Source: Bacteroidales bacterium (lineage in GTDB: Bacteria; Bacteroidota; Bacteroidia; Bacteroidales; P3). From it: 15,652 nucleotides of DNA. The notes under the pieces were generated by a model. It saw only the letters and a program-made list of their open reading frames with translations. It did not search any database and was not told the origin of the DNA. Each line of letters opens with the position of its first letter. The stretch's first letter is position 1. Below are positions 12,695 through 15,652 of the stretch, piece after piece. The stretch covers positions 1-15,652 of the forward strand of contig CAAGNU010000372.1 of assembly GCA_900771365.1 (NCBI GenBank), in the 5' to 3' direction. A program made the translations under genes and the position numbers.

Positions 12695-13234
12695 ATGAAG
12701 AGACCGAAACAAGACCGATGGTACGGCGACCTCGCGCAATGGCGTCCGAAGGTTGTGCGGCAGCTCAAAACAAAGCCGCAGCTCACACTGGAAGGATTGT
12801 ACCGAATGCCATTCACCGAGGCACGCGAGTTCGACCCGCAAACAGGCGAGGCCCACTACCACCCCATCGAATGGCCTCAAGAGCGGTCGGGCATCCGCAT
12901 GTTGGACGAACTGCTGGCATGGCTCGACGCCGGCGCGCCCGGGACGGTGCTCCACTTCTGTGAAACGCGCGGGCTGCGCTACCAAGACCTCGACGGGCTC
13001 GTATTCTGCCTGACAGGCATGACCGGCGAGAACTTCCGCCTGACCTATCAGATGCGCATGGCCGACGACCTGATGCGGTACACCCAAATGACGCTGGCCC
13101 AAGTGGCACGGCGCTCCGGCATCGGCTCGCCCTTGAACCTCAACCAGTCCTACCGCCGCGAATACGACATCACCCCCGGCGAACGCCGCAAACAGCTGCG
13201 CCGCAAAGGCGACCCCGGCCGCTACCGCCTATAG
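12695..13234 (+). CDS. AraC-type helix-turn-helix DNA-binding protein
   Basis: The 179-aa protein ends in an AraC-like DNA-binding region: RMADDLMRYTQMTLAQVARRSGIGSPLNLNQSYRREYDITPGERRKQLR (split here as one domain, residues ~115-165). The LAQVARRSGIG turn and the D-x-T-P-x-x-x-R signature are typical. The N-terminal ~110 residues (WYGDLAQWRPKVVRQLKTKP onward) match no sensor domain I know. The frame extends up to 12665, but the promoter box lies there, so ATG at 12695 is preferred. The gene is notably GC-rich in third positions compared with its surroundings. Its stop overlaps the convergent gene by 13 nt. Targets are unknown. Confidence 0.82.
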   Translation: MKRPKQDRWYGDLAQWRPKVVRQLKTKPQLTLEGLYRMPFTEAREFDPQTGEAHYHPIEWPQERSGIRMLDELLAWLDAGAPGTVLHFCETRGLRYQDLDGLVFCLTGMTGENFRLTYQMRMADDLMRYTQMTLAQVARRSGIGSPLNLNQSYRREYDITPGERRKQLRRKGDPGRYRL

Positions 13235-13782
13235 CCCACGCAGCCCAGCACGACTTGATACACGGTGTCGTCAATCTTGAAGAGCCATATTCTGTCGGTG
13301 TATCGTTCCATAACCACCTTCTTGGCCTCTTTGCATTTGTACTTGTAGCCTCCACTGCCCCGTTCGCGGACGGAGATCACTGTGTAGTGCCCTAAGACGT
13401 CTTGGTGGCGATTGACGATAACGATGTCCGTGTCACTGATGATAATGGACTTGGGCACTTCATCACGCCATGTCTCGGGAATGAACATTCGCACATACCG
13501 AGCCATCAAATCCCGCAATTGAGATACACTCTCTTGGGAAAAACGTTCCCCCTTGTCGAGGGTATCTTCATATTTTGGCTTAATGATAGGCATTCCGTCG
13601 ATATACTTGAAGTCGTAAGCGGTCACACCTTCCACAATGTTGTCACAGACATACTTCTCTATCTTCTCATTGAGAAAAGTGCTGGGATTTACCACTTCAT
13701 AGATGCCGCTTTGGGCAAAGCATATACTTCCCATAATCATCAAGATGCTAATGATTGAAATCTTTTTAAGCAGGCTTTTCAT
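13222..13782 (-). CDS. Uncharacterised secreted protein (186 aa)
   Basis: An N-terminal signal peptide with basic start (MKSLLKK), hydrophobic core (ISIISILMIMGSICFA) and likely cleavage after FAQ suggests Sec export without lipidation. The mature part (~165 aa) has no motif I recognise; it contains IIISDTDIVIVNRHQDVLGHYTVISV, suggesting beta strands, and two cysteines (YVCDN and YKCKEA) that could pair. It is convergent with and overlaps the AraC-type gene by 13 nt. Upstream, the 198-bp gap to the ECF operon holds no clear promoter or terminator, so readthrough from that operon is possible but unproven. Confidence 0.7.
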   Translation of the reverse strand: MKSLLKKISIISILMIMGSICFAQSGIYEVVNPSTFLNEKIEKYVCDNIVEGVTAYDFKYIDGMPIIKPKYEDTLDKGERFSQESVSQLRDLMARYVRMFIPETWRDEVPKSIIISDTDIVIVNRHQDVLGHYTVISVRERGSGGYKYKCKEAKKVVMERYTDRIWLFKIDDTVYQVVLGCVGYRR

Positions 13783-13980
13783 AAAACTTTAGTATTAAAA
13801 TTAATATCTCATTATAAACAATGTCTTGATTGTGAGGATAGTCCCTAACTTATGCAAGTGTGCCAATTATACCTCAGCTCGAATAAATGCTACATAAGAC
13901 GCGTCATGATGTTTTTTGACTCTGTTATCTTATAGTAACATTGGACTGACCAAATGAGACATCAGAAAAAAAATTATTTT

Positions 13981-14445
13981 CTATTTTTTCTCACCAGCCT
14001 GCTTCATATTGCTGGTCAATAGCTTCACTATGTCCCTGAAGTCGCTACCAGACCTCAGCCTGCTGTAAATGTAAATCGTCCGCAGACTATATGAAACACC
14101 CATAACGCACGACTTCCGCCAAACAGTCTTCCCATCTCGCCCACACGCAGGAGGCAAAGCGGGGTTCCGCCTATCTCTGATAGCAATTGTAATACCGAGA
14201 CTGGAACGACGATAGGCTGTATCCGTAGGCGGCCTCAACGAAAGTTTTTGACAGACATTGGCAAATACAGCATGATTGGCACAACGGATGAGCGTGACCG
14301 TTTCGCGATGGCCTCCGACAGGAACACGATACATTTCGGCCACTTCAACCCCTGGAATCTTACTGAATGACTTGTAAATAGGCGTTTGGGCAAACCCCAG
14401 CGATGTGGCTGCGACCAGCACAACTATTAATAGTATTCTTCTCAT
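13981..14445 (-). CDS. Secreted protein, third gene of the ECF sigma operon
   Basis: The 154-aa protein starts with a signal peptide (MRRILLIVVLVAATSLGFAQ) with a probable cut after FAQ. The mature part is basic and contains cysteines in RCANHAVFANVCQK and PPACGRDG. In Bacteroidota, ECF sigma / small membrane protein pairs are often followed by a secreted DUF4252-type protein; FSKIPGVEVAEMYRV and a C-terminal TIYIYSRLRSGSDFRDIVKLL could fit that pattern, but I hold this loosely. Its ATG overlaps the stop of the upstream gene as ATGA, so the two are translationally coupled. Confidence 0.7.
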   Translation of the reverse strand: MRRILLIVVLVAATSLGFAQTPIYKSFSKIPGVEVAEMYRVPVGGHRETVTLIRCANHAVFANVCQKLSLRPPTDTAYRRSSLGITIAIRDRRNPALPPACGRDGKTVWRKSCVMGVSYSLRTIYIYSRLRSGSDFRDIVKLLTSNMKQAGEKK

Positions 14446-14843
14446 GATGGATTAGTAATTGTCAATTCGTACCACTGATAAATAGCTTCATCCGATAGAT
14501 TTGTATTAGCTATCATACGCGTAGCCGTTGTATAATACAACGTGAGCGATATTCCCAATATAAGCACCGCCACGGCAGCTATGCGCAACAGCTTCTTACT
14601 ACGTCTAATCGGCTGGCACGACAAGTCAGAGCAGCCAACCCCAAGTGGCGAAGACTCTATTCGGCTCAAGCCAAGATAGGTGTAATGCCTCAAAGCCAAA
14701 GGCTTTATCAAACGGGCATCCTTTGGGTAACGTTCTGCCAACTGGGGGTCAGTCAAGAAAGCCTTGAACAAACAGTCCAGTTCTTCCGAAGATAACTCTT
14801 TCTTGTAATAACGGTTTAACAAAGAATCAATGTCGGGCATCAT
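14442..14843 (-). CDS. Membrane anti-sigma-factor-like protein
   Basis: The 133-aa product has a soluble N-terminal part with the pattern DIDSLLNRYYKKELSSEELDCLFKAFLTD, similar to the YFxGExSxxEExxLxxYF region of small Bacteroidota proteins encoded after ECF sigma factors. A single membrane helix follows (LLRIAAVAVLILGISLTLYY, about residues 87-106) and a short outer tail. This topology fits an anti-sigma factor holding the sigma at the membrane. No zinc-binding HxxxCxxC motif is present. ATG at 14843 is chosen over TTG at 14849; either overlaps the sigma gene, and the stop overlaps the next gene by ATGA. Confidence 0.75.
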   Translation of the reverse strand: MMPDIDSLLNRYYKKELSSEELDCLFKAFLTDPQLAERYPKDARLIKPLALRHYTYLGLSRIESSPLGVGCSDLSCQPIRRSKKLLRIAAVAVLILGISLTLYYTTATRMIANTNLSDEAIYQWYELTITNPS

Positions 14844-15309
14844 TATCAAAAGTATCTATATCGTTAATATACTGTTTCAATTGTTGGCGGCTGCGGGTAA
14901 GTTGACGGCGTACAGCATAGAGACTTTTACCTGTTTGACAAGCAATCTCTTGGCACGAGTAGCCTTCAATATCGTGCAACACCAAGACCCTTCTCCCCCA
15001 TGGCGTAAGCAAGGCAAGAAGGTCATCAATCTCCTCGGCGGCTGGAAACGAAATACCACTCTCACATCTATCGATATCGACAAAAGGATGTAAGCGTTGT
15101 TCTCGAAGAAGATTAAGGCATTTGAACCGAACAACCTTATAAAGAAACCCTCCCACATTCTGTATGTTACCAAGACAAATCACTCCGCTCTGACATTCCA
15201 GCATCACGTCCTGCATGACATCCATTGCTTGGTCCACATCGCCTAAAATCTCAATAGCCCGTTGCAACAAGGGACCATAATATGCTTTGTATATTTCAGT
15301 AACGTCCAT
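14827..15309 (-). CDS. ECF-type RNA polymerase sigma factor
   Basis: The 160-aa protein has the two ECF domains. Sigma-2 is at the N-terminus (IYKAYYGPLLQRAIEILGDVDQAMDVMQDVMLE, with the -10-binding region). Sigma-4 carries a helix-turn-helix at residues ~103-150 (WGRRVLVLHDIEGYSCQEIACQTGKSLYAVRRQLTRSRQQLK). It directs RNA polymerase to a stimulus-specific promoter set. It is first of a three-gene overlapping operon with the anti-sigma-like gene and a secreted protein, suggesting envelope-signal control. The 190-bp gap to the rRNA terminator holds no clear TAnnTTTG box, so it may be autoregulated from its own ECF promoter. Confidence 0.93.
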   Translation of the reverse strand: MDVTEIYKAYYGPLLQRAIEILGDVDQAMDVMQDVMLECQSGVICLGNIQNVGGFLYKVVRFKCLNLLREQRLHPFVDIDRCESGISFPAAEEIDDLLALLTPWGRRVLVLHDIEGYSCQEIACQTGKSLYAVRRQLTRSRQQLKQYINDIDTFDNDARH

Positions 15310-15502
15310 TCTCTATTACAATATACTATATGTAACATCAAATAGCATAAATAAGACATTCCGGAAATAAAATTGTCATTCTGACTCTTTGGCTTTGCAA
15401 GAAACAAGAACCTCTGCGCGGCTCGGGCAATACCGCAAAGAGCAAATCTGCCTCGATTCTTCTATAATATGGCAATCCGCGCTTTATTGCACAGGCACAG
15501 AC

Positions 15503-15534
15503 AAAAAAAAGGGAGGCTCTTTCGAGACTCCCTT
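15503..15534 (-). terminator. Rho-independent terminator of the rRNA operon
   Basis: On the minus strand AAGGGAG-T-CTC, GAAA tetraloop, GAG-C-CTCCCTT, then eight T. One mismatch splits the stem. It lies 9 bp after the 5S 3' end. Confidence 0.93.
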
Positions 15535-15542
15535 ATAAAAGA

Positions 15543-15652
<110 letters not shown>

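Overview
The window reads as a chromosomal segment of a Bacteroidota genome, most likely order Bacteroidales. Evidence: several promoter boxes of the phylum-specific type (TTTG, about 19 nt, TAnnTTTG), A-rich start regions mostly without Shine-Dalgarno sites, lipoproteins and secreted proteins with the usual short signal peptides, a Bacteroidetes-type ECF sigma/anti-sigma pair, and a 110-nt 5S rRNA. Genus cannot be fixed from sequence alone. Most genes are on the minus strand; only ybaK, one small lipoprotein and one AraC-type regulator are on plus.

Layout from the left: (1) the end of an ISL3-type insertion sequence (1-897) with a frameshifted transposase running off the window edge; it abuts the terminator of the next operon. 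(2) A translation operon read leftwards, infC-rpmI-rplT-rplS (2656 to 960), with a textbook Bacteroidetes promoter at 2756-2785. infC has no usable ATG/GTG/TTG at its conserved N-terminus and appears to start at ATA behind a Shine-Dalgarno site. (3) A structured intergenic element (2816-2872), then a leftward set: LysE-type exporter, nitroreductase and radical SAM protein (5072 to 2903). (4) A DUF4878-like lipoprotein (5201-5572, +) and a leftward pair, a 49-aa peptide and a 348-aa lipoprotein (6888 to 5655), meeting at a bidirectional terminator. (5) ybaK (7207-7689, +), a 456-bp spacer, and a leftward pair: a 711-aa EF-hand membrane protein followed by aspS (12067 to 8146). (6) A 627-bp spacer holding a GC-rich coding-like remnant and an array of 42-bp tandem repeats, then an AraC-type gene (+) whose end overlaps that of a convergent secreted protein. 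(7) A leftward ECF sigma / membrane anti-sigma / secreted protein operon (15309 to 13981), located just downstream of a 5S rRNA gene and its terminator at the right edge.

Functionally, the left part is core translation (IF3, L35, L20, L19), and translation quality recurs with ybaK and aspS. The rest is envelope biology: lipoproteins, exporter, EF-hand membrane protein and an ECF-sigma signalling operon. The observations most worth checking are the infC start (ATA, Shine-Dalgarno, in-frame upstream mini-ORF), the alternating 42-bp repeat array, the 49-aa peptide with its long structured leader, and the EF-hand/aspS pairing. I found no CRISPR array, phage or defence cassette.
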